From Diploptera punctata (Eukaryota; Arthropoda; Insecta; Blattodea; Blaberidae), in assembly GCA_030220185.1 (NCBI GenBank), contig JASPKZ010001598.1, positions 2,438,501 through 2,502,500 on the forward strand: a stretch of DNA of 64,000 nucleotides, in the 5' to 3' direction. The notes beneath the pieces were generated by a model. The model saw nothing but the letters and a program-made list of their open reading frames with translations. It was not told where the DNA came from and made no database searches. A program made the translations under genes and the position numbers. Positions 1 through 10,508 of this stretch are shown here, in pieces. Within the stretch, counting starts at the first letter, position 1, and every line of letters begins with the position of its first letter.

Positions 1-57
1 TTCTCAACTTGATTTGAATGAATCGCCTTTGTTAAATTAAAAAAAATAAATAAATTA

Positions 58-210
58 TTGTATTGTTGCGTAGATCAGTTGATATGTACTATAATAACAT
101 AATTCATAATTTGTTTACATGTCTGGAAGAAGGTACAGTGTACCGAAACAGCTGTCACTAAATATATCTTAATAAATATGGAAATCAAATAAAACTAAAA
201 ATGAAATAAT
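58..210 (+). repeat. Foldback-J half copy (Penelope-LTR-like)
   Basis: Matches the loop and right arm of the palindrome at 50398-50677: GTCTG(G)AAGAAGGTACAGTG followed by TACCGAAACAGCTGTCACT and ATCAAATAAAA. Only one arm is present and its first third is diverged. A CTGAAGA(T/A)G...CGAAAC motif is typical of Penelope-like terminal repeats (family knowledge); the assignment is inference. Confidence 0.5.
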
Positions 211-230
211 ATAAATTTGTTTCCAGTTAA

Positions 231-686
231 TTGACGAACCAGACAGAACTTGAGGTTTAAAAATAAGTTATTTGGAAGACCTATAAACTAGATCAATAAA
301 CTATTGTTAACAGGAATTTGGCAAGAGACGAGGTTTTATTGCCACGTGTCGCATTTTTTTTATTCCAGGAAGTGATTTCTTACAATTTGCGAGGGCAGAT
401 TTGTTTATACTGTGAAAACAATACACTATTTGCAATGTAAATTGTTCTTACAACATTTTATATGCTTCATGTACAAAGATATTACACTTGAATCTGAAAT
501 TTAACCTCAAGGCTTATGTAACAACTTTAAAAGTAAAATTAACAAGAAATTTCCACCAGATCCTGCCGTAACCGATCTTTTATCTAAGTTACTAGATTCT
601 TATCCAAACAACAAAAGAAAATAATGGTAAAGTTTTCACAAACCTTGTTATCATAGTCTACTAAAGAGTTAAAAATCAACCTTCTC
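231..686. other. No recognised feature
   Basis: AT-rich unique-looking DNA. No coding signal, tRNA-like box or match to the other repeat families was seen. Confidence 0.5.
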
Positions 687-2120
687 TACAGGGTGCTCTA
701 AAATTCCCTTTAAAAACTTCTAGGACTTGTAGAGGGGACTGGGTTGATAACACTGGTCAACATGATTTTTGTCTCATGAGTACCAATAGTTGTACTTCAT
801 GCAATTTTTTTATCGTGCTTTCAAATATGTATTCGGAATTTCTCCATCGCCCACAGTTTTTTTATTTCAATTTCAATTAATGGATTTAAATAACTATTTT
901 TTTAATAAACCTTGATTTCTTCCCGGAAAATCTTGGCGCAGTGAGTGATGAGCACGGGGAACACTTTCATCAGGAGATTTCAGCTATGGAAAAGAGATAT
1001 CAAGGCAAATGGAATCCTAATATGCTGGCCGATTATTTTTGGACCATCAAGAGGGATGCTCCACAGGCGAAATATAGCAGAAAATAGTCATTTCTTACTT
1101 TCTAGGTGAGTCCGAATGTTCGAATATTGTGTAGTTACGAATGTAGAAAATATTTAAGTGTTTGAAATTATAATAAATTCCTGTGTCTCGGAAATCTTGC
1201 GTAATGGAGAAAAACCGATATCACATTTGAATTCAGGAAAAAAAATACTATCAGAATCACACATTTTTCTTTCTGAGACAAAGAAAAAGTTTATTTTTTG
1301 TTGCTCAATGTAATATTCAGAATTGGAAATCATGTGCGGAAACTTACCGTTTTCGTGCTACAGCCGTTTGAAAATAAGCTTTGCCTGAACGTACGTCACG
1401 TGTCTCAACAAGTAATAGCTTCGTGATTCGTCTAAATCGAAAATTTCCCTATCGAGTATTCCAAGACTTGGTGTTTTTTTTTTCAAAAAATGTCAAAATG
1501 TTTCGAAATTTTGAAAACTGCAAAAATTGATTGTGGAGGGTGTATCCGGGATTATTAATGGAAGTTATGATTCAGTTTCCATTTTGTTTCTTTGGTTATT
1601 AATGAGCTGAATTGTAAAACAAGTGATGTACTGTGTCACGCCTCATAATAAATTACTTGGAAAAATCCAAGCAGCAAGTCCTCCGGGAGTGACTTTAAGC
1701 TGTGGGTCCCGAGTCTGAAGATTTTCAGGCCGTAAAAAAATCCTTAAACCTGAATAAAAAGGCTTCTAAGCAAAATTTACCGAATTTTCCGGTCCTATTA
1801 CTACCTTGGTTTCCTAGATGTCGTTATGAGGCGGAACGCTGACAACGGACAAATGAAAAATGGCATCTATACGAAAAAAGTGTAACTAAATTAGTATGGT
1901 TCACATACTTCCCTGTAGGGAGAGAGCGCCTAAATCTCTGTTAAGGGAAACATGGGCTTACAAGAAGAAGTAAAAATGGTCGAGTTAAAAATATATTTTC
2001 AAACGGCTGTAGCACGGAAACGGTAAGTTTCCGGACATAGTTTCCATTTCTAGATATTGTAAACTCAGTCCCCTCTACAAGTCCTAGAAGTTTGTAAGGG
2101 GAATTTTAGAGCACCCTGTA
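687..2120. mobile_element. TIR-H, non-coding DNA transposon with long inverted ends
   Basis: The left end TACAGGGTGCTCTAAAATTCC (from 687) is repeated inverted at the right end (to 2120). The two arms share about 50 bp, including CTTCTAGGACTTGTAGAGG. A second inverted block, GGAAACTTACCGTTT...CGTGCTACAGCCGTTTGAAA, lies at about 1318-1376 and 1990-2045, so the arms are subterminal as well as terminal. The ends begin at TA. No transposase ORF is visible, so it is non-autonomous. A headless SINE-4 lies inside (1668-1965). Superfamily not determined. Confidence 0.65.
1668..1965 (+). mobile_element. SINE-4 fragment, tRNA head missing
   Basis: Contains the SINE-4 body in plus orientation: AAGTCCTCCGGGAGTGACTT, GTGGGTCCCGAGTCTGAAGA, CCTAGATGTCGTTATGAGGC, and the 3' part ending in CTGTTAAGGGAAACATGGG. 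It aligns with the reverse complement of the copies at 41545-41938 and 46985-47386. The tRNA-related head is absent. It sits inside TIR-H, so it inserted later. Confidence 0.7.
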
Positions 2121-2455
2121 TACTTTCAATAAGAATTGTAATGGGCAATACTAAGGTTTCTACATAAAAACGTATTTGGTTTTACATCAGTTACCAGTAC
2201 ATTACAATGCGAGATTGGGAAGTGGTTTTTACAGAAGGGAGGAAATGACTAAAAACCTCGCTGTTGCTCGATTTTTAATTTCCAAGATTTTGTAGAACAC
2301 TTCACAAACGTGCGTTGTACATTATTTTTTGCACGATGGTGTTTTCAAAATAATAAATAATAGTAATATAATAACACATTTATTGAAAATATTTCCGTTC
2401 ATTATAAACAACTGACTGACGTTAGCAGTCTGCCCAATGTATATACGGCAAATAA
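2121..2455. other. No recognised feature
   Basis: AT-rich DNA between TIR-H and SINE-2; nothing recognised. Confidence 0.5.
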
Positions 2456-2768
2456 AAAGGTAGGTAAAGGTAAAGATATCTCACTACAGGCCTCAGGAGG
2501 CCCTTGGGGTAGTGGGAGGTCAAGGCTCCCACTTTTCTGGACAATCGGCACTTGATGTTAGCTGGGTTCTCATCGCTGCGTGACGGCCGTCTTTACCCCA
2601 GAACAAGCGCCTGGTACTCATTTCCTTTAGAAGCAGAGTCGACCCCAGGGCCATAATGCCGCCAGAAGGTTTGGGTCAGTTTAAAAATCCTGATCCCATC
2701 TGGACTCGAACCCTCGACCTTCCGGTTTGTAGTGCAGTGCCTTGACCACTACGCTACGGCGTGTCCCA
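2456..2768 (-). mobile_element. SINE-2, tRNA-derived
   Basis: On the minus strand it begins GGGACACGCCGTAGCGTAGT and has an A-box-like GTAGTGGTCAAGGC and a B-box GGTTCGAGTCC. The body (CTGACCCAAACC, GAGTACCAGGCGCTTGTTCT, CCTCCCACTACCCCAAGGG) matches the copy at 53092-53378. The tail is a simple TTTACC/TACC run. Flanks ATATACGGCAAAT (left) and ATATACGGTAAGT (right) look like an aged target duplication. Confidence 0.8.
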
Positions 2769-3211
2769 TATACGGTAAGTGCCGAAAATAATTTAGTTGA
2801 GAGTACAGAAGGCTGTGACACCTATCAGATATAATATGGCAGGAAGTACGAATTTATTATTTTATATTGTTTCAAATAAAGTTCAGATAATTTAAAATTC
2901 AGTTATTTGTTTCTTAAAATGTATATTAACACCACCTTTTGGATATATATTGTAAGTAGTATACTTAAAGGGCAGTGGTTTAACTTCCCGACCTAGGTAG
3001 GTAATTTGTAATATTACAATCTAGTTATATGGTTATTTATAGGTTGGCAACCCCGAAATTTAGGAAATTGAACTTTGGATCATGGTACGACAACATGCAC
3101 TATCCTTACATGTTTACGAATTAGGATATTTGGAGTGGCTTAATACAAATTTATTTTTCTTTTATTCGTCCATATTCCAGGTCGTAGGTCTACTACATAA
3201 ACGGTAAAATA
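2769..3211. other. No recognised feature
   Basis: AT-rich DNA with no recognised coding or repeat signal. Confidence 0.5.
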
Positions 3212-3440
3212 ATCCCACTACAGGCCATGGGAGACCCTTGGGGCAGTAGACTCTAACTGTTTATAGAAAATCGACACTTTATGTCAGCCGGGTTGTCAGC
3301 CCTGCGGAGAACAAGTGTCTGGTACTCATTTCCATTAGAGACTGAATCGACCACATGACCATGGAGTCACCTCAAAGTTTTGAGTCAGTTTAAAAATATT
3401 GATCTACTGGTAACTCAATGAGTTGGCCGTGCCCCGATCC
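3212..3440 (-). mobile_element. SINE-2, degraded copy
   Basis: Diverged match to the SINE-2 body: CACTACAGGCCATGGGAGAC, CACTTTATGTCAGCCGGGTT, TCTGGTACTCATTTCC and TCAGTTTAAAAAT occur in the same order as in the other two copies. The tRNA head is largely lost at the right end. Older than the 53 kb copy. Confidence 0.65.
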
Positions 3441-3466
3441 GCACTTTTTTACTCAAAGAAAATGTT

Positions 3467-3533
3467 TGTGCCATAGTCGAGAATCGAACCCAGGACCCTT
3501 AGAATACTAGTTAGATATACCGACCGTTATATC
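3467..3533 (-). pseudogene. tRNA-like sequence (probable SINE head)
   Basis: The minus strand contains a clean B-box, CTGGGTTCGATTCTCG, preceded by an A-box-like stretch in TAACGGTCGGTATATCTAAC. I could not form a complete cloverleaf. It adjoins degraded SINE-2 and the SINE-1 insertion point, so a remnant SINE head is more likely than a working tRNA gene. Confidence 0.35.
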
Positions 3534-3541
3534 AAATATAG

Positions 3542-4022
3542 TCCACCGCTGTGGTCTCGAGGTAGCGTGCTGCCTTGTCACGCAGCGAGCCCGGGTTCGA
3601 TCCCCGGTCGGGACAGTTTTTCTGGGTGAGGTTTTTATCGGGGTTTTTCCTCACCTGTAAGACAAATCTCAGGAAAATTTTAAGGTCCAAACGCTGTGCT
3701 CTCGAGGTAGCGTGCTGCCTTGTCACGCAGCGAGCCCGGGTTCGATCCCCGGTCGGGACAGTTTTTCTGGGTGAGGTTTTTATCGGGGTTTTTCCTCACC
3801 TGTAAGACAAATGTCAGGAAAATTTTAAGGTCCAAACGGTCCCCGAAATAATATGGCCATCATAATCCTTATCATTATCATAATTATCATCATTCTTCAC
3901 CGGTGTGGAAAGCAACGGGAAGCTACCACACCTACAATTCCCTAGTAAAGCTGCAAAGCATAGGAAGAAAATGCTATGATTGCAGTGAAAGTCTTGCCCT
4001 CGGGCAGAATTATTATGGATGG
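3542..4022 (+). mobile_element. SINE-1 with duplicated tRNA head
   Basis: tRNA-derived SINE whose about 145 bp head (CGAGGTAGCGTGCTGCCTTG, then GGGTTCGATCCCCGGTCGGG, then GTGAGGTTTTTATCGGGG and CACCTGTAAGACAAATG) occurs twice in tandem, at about 3542-3688 and 3689-3835. A single body follows (CACCGGTGTGGAAAGCAACG, CTAGTAAAGCTGCAAAGCAT) and then the 3' end TTGCAGTGAAAGTCTTGCCC. The whole is flanked by one perfect 13-bp duplication, ATATCAAATATAG (3529-3541 and 4023-4035). The dimer therefore either inserted as a unit or was duplicated afterwards. Confidence 0.85.
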
Positions 4023-4164
4023 ATATCAAATATAGAGGCGAACTGATCAGAATATGCTTTAAGAAATATCCATTCCATTATCAAAGTCTAACCTCTCACC
4101 TTGTAGGTACTTTTACTTACTACACACCAGTGGTACATCTCCGAAGAGGGATTTTAACTGAAGA

Positions 4165-4245
4165 TAGCACGCACGCTCGCACACAAACACAAAAACACAA
4201 AAAAACACACACACACGCACGCACGCACACACACACACACATATA
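4165..4245. repeat. CA-rich microsatellite
   Basis: Imperfect CA/CG dinucleotide run with AAACACAAAA interruptions. Confidence 0.9.
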
Positions 4246-4324
4246 CACTGCGCCGGTTCGTTCACGGTTGATTAGGAGATCCCGATTCGATTGAGGGTCT
4301 TTCCACTTTTCAGCGGTTGCCCTT

Positions 4325-4616
4325 TTGCCAGCCGGCTGCTGGCCCTTCACATCTACATGTGTCAATCACAGAGGTAGATGATCAACAGCCAGTGTAGGGG
4401 TGACATGTGGTTAGCATGTCGAGTCCCCCAGCCGTTATAGCTGGTTCCTCAACCTGGAGCCGCTACTTATTGTAGCTACCCAATTGCCTCACGATGCTGG
4501 GTGGGCACCGGTCCCATACTGGCCGAAATACCATGAGAAAATTTCTTCCCCCATGGAGACTCGAACCAGCGCAAGTCCCGTAGCTCTGCGCCAAGGCTTC
4601 CTACCTTAACCAAATC
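4325..4616 (-). mobile_element. SINE-3, tRNA-derived
   Basis: The minus strand begins with a degenerate tRNA-like head: TTTGGTTAAGGTAGGAAGCC, then B-box CTGGTTCGAGTCTCCATGGG. The body GGAAGAAATTTTCTCATGGT, CCAGCATCGTGAGGCA and GACATGCTAACCACATGTCA follows. It matches 10655-10977 closely and 34510-34806 more distantly. The shared segment ends at CCAGCAGCCGGCTGG on the minus strand. Confidence 0.75.
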
Positions 4617-4679
4617 CCAAGGATTTATATCTTCTTCTTTTTAAACTTAATTTGTAAGATTTTAATCCTGTTTATTTCC

Positions 4680-4925
4680 AAAATCACTCCTCAGAGGAAG
4701 ATGGGATACGTTAGTCCTGCAAGACAACCCACCTAGGAGAGACAACTCCGAAATAAAACGGGGCAGGCTGAGCTCTGGAGCTGGGTGAAGGCAATCGGCC
4801 TAGAGAGGAAACCCCGAATAATAAACCAGCCATGAAAACTGGCTAGCAACTCATTTCAAGGTGTATCTTATACATTGCTCGCAGTCCCAAGGATCAAGCC
4901 TCGGATCAAAGACAGAAGGATTTAT
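4680..4925. other. GC-richer block, possible LINE 5' leader remnant
   Basis: Purine-rich, GC-richer than its neighbours (GGAGAGACAACTCCGAAATA, GGGTGAAGGCAATCGGCC). It resembles in style the 5' leader of the LINE-B derivative at 54.4-54.6 kb, which has AGAGAAGGCAATCTACC. No clear alignment could be made, so this is a weak suggestion. Confidence 0.2.
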
Positions 4926-5681
4926 AAGTTTATTATAATTAGAAATAAGTTTAAACTTCTTACTCCAATTTACTGATTAATTTCGCACTATTAATTTACA
5001 GAGAATTACGATCGTTTTATATTTCACTGATATTCAGAGTGGAGGCGATGAATTTACTGAGTTTATTTAAGTCCGTGTGTGTTTATCATCACTTTGTTTT
5101 TTTTTTATGTACTTAAAATTTTTCTAACTTACTAAGTTTCTTGAATTTTAAAATACTTAAGATTTTCTAAATTAATAAAGGTCGCGGACGGTCTTGATAT
5201 CACGATTTGTAGAGCTGTTTAGAATATATGAGTATCAGTGTGAGGGTGTTTTATCACTCGTTCTTGCCTTATAAGGGCTATGACTGCTCCCATAAAGTCA
5301 TCTTCCCCACTCCAAATGCACATGCTATTCATTATAGCTTAGAGGGGTCAGGTATCATTCGTTTTGTGTTTCTAAATGTTGGTAATAGACTCATGCACGT
5401 TTGTGCGCTTTCCAGTTATTATTAAATGTATTGACAATTTTCTACGTGTTCCCTCACTTCTTGGGATTTTTACTCAGTCATTACTATTAATCGTATTAAT
5501 TATATTTTAGTATTTTGAGTCTATTAATTCCTGCTACAATACTTTTCTTACCACACAAGGGTATGGAGGGCCTCCCCGGATGAGTGATCAGCTAAATGTC
5601 AGGGCCTCTTCTGAGACAACCAAACATCAAGACGAAACACACCATTCATATACACATTTAGACTAAACATGGCGGATACTA
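4926..5681. other. No recognised feature
   Basis: AT-rich DNA. A 65-residue open frame at 5228-5425 shows no family features and is probably chance. Confidence 0.5.
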
Positions 5682-6228
5682 TCTTCTTCTTCCTTCCAAG
5701 TATTAGGCCAAGGTCTGTTACGATCCTATAGAAAATTTTCCCTCCAGCGTTTCATAGGACGGCCCAGAGATCTTCGTCCTCTTGGTATATAATTATAAAC
5801 AGCTTTGGGGATCCAATTTAAACTCATTCTTTCAAGATTGTGTTTCCAATTTAGTTGGTACTGTTTAATATATTCCAAAATTGGCGTAATCTTCAATTAT
5901 TTTAAGATATCGCTGTTCCTTTTTCGATTCCATCTGGTGTAACCCGCTGTTTTGTGCATGAATCTCATTTCACAAGCCGTTATTCTGCTTTCATGTTGTC
6001 TTTTTAGTGTCCATGCTTCACTACCATAGGTCAACACTGGTCTAGCCAAAGTGTTATATAAACGTAATCTGGTGTTTTTTTTTTGCACAGGGGATTGTTT
6101 CATAACTTGATTAATAATTCCCAAACTTTTATTATAACTAGTAATTTTTTCAGGGATATCCTTTTCATCCCAGATAGAGAGATAATATCCAAGATATTTA
6201 TATTGATCAGAACTGGCGAATACTATAA
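5682..6228 (-). mobile_element. LINE-B 3' fragment
   Basis: Minus-strand C-terminal domain of a non-LTR retrotransposon polyprotein, 5'-truncated. The sequence reads SSDQYKYLGYYLSIWDE, LYNTLARPVLTYGSEAWT, RITACEMRFM...TAGYTRW and, after a frameshift near 5897, a GRRSLGRPMKRWR-type motif (5740-5790). It ends in a GAAGAA tail (about 5682-5697). The RT catalytic motifs lie upstream and are missing. The domain follows the RT in this LINE group; its job is not known to me. The open part is 5897-6228; the track-length frame extends into adjoining SINE-1. Confidence 0.85.
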
Positions 6229-6403
6229 TGAAGATTATGATGGCCATATGATGTTCGGGGACAGCTAGGGTCTTAAAGTTTCCTGACATTTGTCTTACAG
6301 GTGACAAAAAAACCGAAAAAAAAAACACACAGCAAACTTGTCCCGACCTGGGATTGAACCCGGGCCTACTGCGTACGAGGCAGTAACGCTACCCCGAGAC
6401 GTA
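6229..6403 (-). mobile_element. SINE-1, 3'-truncated
   Basis: Minus-strand SINE-1 head (B-box GGTTCAATCCC, CGTACGCAGTAGGCC variant) and the following GTAAGACAAATGTCAGGAAA segment. The body and 3' end are missing; it abuts the 5' end of the LINE-B piece. Several substitutions and an A-run mark it as old. Confidence 0.75.
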
Positions 6404-6824
6404 CTTTAATAAAATATTCGGAGAGAAAACACAGCTACAGTAGGAATGATTCCACATAAATTTGCAGTTAATAGCCTAGAAACTGTGTCATTCCATCGCA
6501 TTGAACGTGGCAATCTACCTAAACTTTTTCGTCTGAATGCTTTGCTGAATTTGAAACTATTTTCAATGTTTTTTTTTCTTTCTTCCAATAAATGGACGTG
6601 TCAAAGTTGAGGTGGTGTAAGAAGTTTTCGTCAGTATTAAAATCGTAGCCATTACAAACAATTGAACAAGTTCTTTTCAAGTCTCTATGTTAAATTTTAA
6701 TCCAGGTGATTTTTTTTTGTTCCCACGCAGAAACGTCTATACAAAAAACATCTACCGGAATTGTTCAAAATTACCTCCACTGTTGTTTAAGCAGTAGTGT
6801 TTGAGATTACTCGTATATTCTGAA
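6404..6824. other. No recognised feature
   Basis: Holds a 60-residue minus-strand frame (6406-6588) that I could not assign; it lacks the LINE C-terminal spacing despite one GRLPRSMRW string. Otherwise AT-rich DNA. Confidence 0.4.
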
Positions 6825-6836
6825 GGTTCCGTATAC

Positions 6837-7572
6837 TTACTTACTCACTGGCACTATCGAACCAGTAGGTTCATGGCCGCGCGGACATAATCTCTCCATA
6901 TATCCCTATCCTGAGCTAATGTTTTCCACTCATTCCCTGTATAATCTACTTCCCTCAAATCATAGTTAATGTTATTCTCCCACCTCATTCTTGGTCTACC
7001 AACTGGGCGTTTTCCCTCTGGCTTTCCTACAAGAAGCTTCCATGCAAGTCTTTCATTCCCCAAACGTGCAACATGTCCTGCCCATCGCTGTCTACGAGAC
7101 TTAACTGTTCTTATTATATCTGGCTTCCTATAAAGACAATGTAGTTCACTGTTATGTTGTCTTCTCCATTCACCTGTCTGTTCATCTCTCTTTGGTCCAA
7201 AATTTTTCCTAAGTACTTTATTCTCGAATACTTGCAATCTCCTTTCCTCCCTTAAAGTAAGAGTCCACGTTTCGCAGCCATATAATATAACTGGTAGAAT
7301 AATAGTTTTACATATTTTCAGATTAACGTTTTTTGAAAGGAGTTGGGACATCAAGAGTCTCTGCAATGCATAATAGCATGCATTTCCAGAATTGAGCCTA
7401 TGTTTAATTCCTATGTGCATCTCATTCCTATTTGTGATTATTGTTCTTAGGTGTTTGAATTAAAGCCACTTCCTCAAAATTTCCCTCATTTGTCATTAGC
7501 TGTCCATTTCCATAATATAATGTATTTCTACGTGTGACCACATATTTAGTTTTATTGATATTTACTTCTTAT
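6837..7572 (-). mobile_element. LINE-A 3' fragment with target duplication
   Basis: Minus-strand LINE-A. The open part (6854-7420) reads KHRLNSGNACYYALQRLL, PVILYGCETWTLTLREE, GPKRDEQTGEW, RRQRWAGHVARLGNE, PVGRPRMRWENNINYDL and ends RAAMNLLVR. Upstream, a frameshifted segment encodes NKTKYVVTRRNTLY. The RT active site is missing. The 3' tail is TTAC repeats (AGTA on the sense strand). Flanks GGTTCCGTATAC (6825-6836) and GGTCCCATATAC (7573-7584) match at 10 of 12 positions, consistent with target-primed insertion and some age. The clade may be RTE-like; this is inference. Confidence 0.88.
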
Positions 7573-7844
7573 GGTCCCATATACATACATCAATTTGAAG
7601 CAATCTGATATTTCTTGCAACATGTTCAATGATTAACTGAATTATGACACACTCTCTATAATGGACTGACTTGATATTAATTAAAGTAATGAACAAAACT
7701 TGTGAAGTTAATGTAAAAGCAAGTAAACAAATCATTTTAAAGTTAAGTGAAAGAAATTTTTCTTCGTAGTGTGAAATTTAATAGGCCTTCGCCTAGCAAG
7801 TATACAAGTGAGAAACTGCTACGGAAGATAGTACTTCATAAAAG

Positions 7845-9123
7845 TAAAAACGAAAGCAAACTTTGCTCGAAGTTACAACATGTCTTATAAATTAAATACA
7901 GGTTGTAATGTAAAAACCATAAAAAGCACCGCACGCTTTTGATGGTAAAATTATTTTCTTTTTGTTGATAACTCTAGTTTTATACTATATGTGTTGGAGA
8001 TCATTTTTTTTGTTGACCCCTTTAATTTTATCCCAAGAGTGTTGGAAATTAAAATTATTTTTCATTTTTTTAGTTCGGTTTTCAAATAAAGCGTGTTGTT
8101 TTAGTTTTTTAAAACTATTATTTATTTTTTAGTTTTTAATATTTTACAGACTAAGAAAAAATAAATATCTTTAAATTCGATACTATTGTAGTATGAGCTA
8201 AAAGTAATACTCTTCTAAAAAAAAATCCTCCCAGCCGGAATTGAACCAGCGACCTATGGATTACTGAAATTATATACCACTAGAGTTGACAGTTCTGGCA
8301 ACTGAGCTCTTACAACGATTGACTAAAAAGTCTACAAGTCCGCAACCTATTATACCAGTTTTATTATTTTATTTTTTTTTTGATTTTCTGATGATTCTGG
8401 CCAAGATTTTAGAAACAAAATATGAAATTATTGTATTGTCACGGGTTCTTTACAAGTATACAAAGTTTCAAGTCGATCCAATGTTTCTAAGTGGGTGAAA
8501 ATCGTGTTCAAAGATTCCGTTACATAGATACAAAGGCACTTTTTTGGATTTTCTGATGATTCTGGCCAGGATTTTAGAAAAAATGAAATTATTGTATTGT
8601 CACGGGTCCTTTACAAGTATACAAATTTTCAAGTTGATCCAATGATTTTAAGTGGGTGAAAATCGTGTCCAAAAATTCCGTTACATAGATACAAAGGCAC
8701 TTTTTTTGGATTTGCTGACGATTCTGGCCAGGATTTTAGAAAAACAAATATGAAATTATTGTATTGTCATGGGTCCTTTACAAGTATACAAATTTTCAAG
8801 TCGATCCAATGATTTTAAGTGGGTGAAAACCGTATTCAAAGATTCCGTTACATAGATACAAAGACACTTTTTTGGATTTTCTGATGATTCTGGCCAGGAT
8901 TTTAGAAAAAAAATGAAATTATTATATTGTCACGGGTCCTTTGCAAGTATACAAATTTTGAAGTCGATCCAATGATTTTAGGTGGGTGAAAATCGCGTTG
9001 AAAGATTCTGTTACATAGATGGATAGATAGATACAGGTCACGCTAATATAAAGCGTGTAAAAACGAAAGCAAACTTTGCTGGAAGTTACAACATGGCTTA
9101 TAAATTAAATACAGGTTGTTATG
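7845..9123. mobile_element. Composite-K copy 1, with flanking 66-bp direct repeats
   Basis: Non-coding composite element. In order: the right arm of a hairpin (GCACGCTTTTGATGGTAAAA ... AAATAAAGCGTGTTGTTTTA, about 7911-8125), a degenerate minus-strand tRNA-like module (8226-8312; B-box GGTTCAATTCC, A-box AGTTGCCAGAAC), then four tandem units of about 170 bp ending in a GATA run and ATAAAGCGTGTAA. The left hairpin arm seen in copies 2 and 3 is missing. Segments 7845-7910 and 9058-9123 are a 66-bp direct repeat with only a few mismatches, bracketing the element. Confidence 0.7.
8375..9050 (+). repeat. Four-unit tandem repeat in Composite-K
   Basis: Unit of about 170 bp: GATTTTCTGATGATTCTGGC ... 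TATTGTCACGGGTCCTTTAC ... CAAGTCGATCCAATG ... GATTCCGTTACATAGATA. Four imperfect copies here, three in the copy at 25999-27245 and one at 30975-31726. The AAGT(C)GATCC...GTGGGTGAAAATCG...CATAGATA layout is like 3' ends of RTE-type LINEs or their SINEs (family knowledge). Confidence 0.75.
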
Positions 9124-9784
9124 ACGCGTAAGAATACATTTTTACTTTTCGTCAAGTTTGTTTCTTCTTTCCTCTGTTTATAATTTATCACTGTCCGAGA
9201 ATCCTTTTGAAGAGCGCAACTTGAACGAGCTTGGCATTTAAGAATGTGTGTGGTTTCGTATTTGAACTTGGAAAAAATGTGCCATAAAAGAAAAAAGAAA
9301 AGAAACTTGAAGGAAATGAACTCGGCAAGATGAAGTTGAGGAAGCGTAAAAGTCAGAGCAAATAATAAATGAGCGGTAATACGGATTATTTTCAGTAAGT
9401 CTTTGGCCAAGCTTCAGAGAGAAAAAAAAGAGAAAAATCCTAACACAACACTAAAGTCCAGGGAACATTCACAACAGCGATACTCAGATATTTTTTCTGG
9501 CTCTTAAACCTCATGAAATGGGTCTCGATACACTTTTGTTAGCTTTATATAGCGTCTTTTCATTGGCTTTCCGAAGCCTCCAACCAGATGGCTTATATAT
9601 CGTCTTTATAGAATTCTCTACTCCTGGCGAATTTGTAGCAGATTCATCTTTATCTATTTCAAGACAAATGGGCAAATATATCATACACAGTTCCGGAGAA
9701 AAGGAACTTTCTTCAATTAAATGAGTGATTCGCGTTTATTTTCATGTAACCATTTAGACAATTGTTTCCCAAATTTTTTCCATC

Positions 9785-9786
<2 letters not shown>
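9124..9786. other. No recognised feature
   Basis: AT-rich DNA with two open frames of 101 (minus) and 68 (plus) residues that show no recognisable domain. Confidence 0.4.
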
Positions 9787-9838
<52 letters not shown>

Positions 9839-9884
9839 CCAAATGTCAAAAATATATTTATAATATATATATATATATATATAT
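9787..9884. repeat. TA microsatellite, two blocks
   Basis: Runs of TA at 9787-9837 and 9860-9884, separated by about 25 bp. The 5' truncation point of a LINE-A copy directly follows. Confidence 0.95.
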
Positions 9885-9886
9885 CC

Positions 9887-10130
9887 ATGCGGAATGAAAG
9901 ACGTGCATGGAAACTTCTTGTAGGAAAGCCAGAAGGAAAACGCCCAGTTGGTAGACCAAGAATGAGGTGGGAGAACAACATTAACTATGATTTGAGGGAA
10001 GTAGATTATACAGGGAATGATTGGAAAGCATTGGCTCAGGATAGGGATGTATGTAGAGCTTATGTCCGCGCGGCCATGAACCTACGGGTTCGATAGTGCC
10101 AGTGAGTAAGTAAGTAAGTAAGTAAGTAAG
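9887..10130 (+). mobile_element. LINE-A 3' end
   Basis: Severely 5'-truncated LINE-A encoding the last 67 residues or so: MRNERRAWKLLVGKPEG, KRPVGRPRMRWENNIN, DLREVDYTGNDWKALAQD, ending RAAMNLRVR and stop. The frame is intact and almost identical to the family consensus, so this copy is young. The tail is seven AGTA units (10102-10130), and SINE-1 follows without spacer. The ATG-started frame is extended artificially by the upstream TA run. Confidence 0.9.
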
Positions 10131-10453
10131 TCCACCGCTGTGGTCTCGAGGTAGCGTGCTGCTTTGTCATGCAGCGGGCCCGGGTTCGATCCCCGGTCGG
10201 CATAAGCTTCCTGGGTGAGTTTTTATTCGGGGTTTTTCCTCACCTGTAATACAAATGTCAGGAAGCTTAGCGCCCAACGGTTCCCGAAAATCATCCGGCC
10301 ATCATCATCATCCTTATCATTATCATCACCATCCTTCATCGGTGTGGAAAGTAACAGGAAGCTACCACCTGTAATTTCCTAGTAAAGCTGCAAAGCATAG
10401 CATGAAAATGCTATGATTGCAGTGAAAGACCTGCCCTTGGGCAGAATTACTAT
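10131..10453 (+). mobile_element. SINE-1
   Basis: Head CACCGCTGTGGTCTCGAGGT, B-box GGGTTCGATCCCCGGTCGG, conserved CACCTGTAATACAAATGTCA, body CGGTGTGGAAAGTAACAGGA and CTAGTAAAGCTGCAAAGCAT, and 3' end TTGCAGTGAAAGACCTGCCC then TTGGGCAGAATTACTATGGA. Complete relative to the other copies. It lies between an AGTA run and a TA run. Confidence 0.88.

Positions 10454-10508
<55 letters not shown>

Noticed and set aside
4120..4365. Cys/Val-rich minus-strand frame
   Set aside because: Translation of the CA/CG microsatellite.
6406..6588. LINE C-terminal fragment on the minus strand (GRLPRSMRWNDT)
   Set aside because: Only one short string resembles the GRPxxRW motif; the rest of the domain order is absent.
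8375..9050. CRISPR-like array
   Set aside because: Units are about 170 bp direct tandem repeats without unique spacers, in a eukaryotic repeat context.
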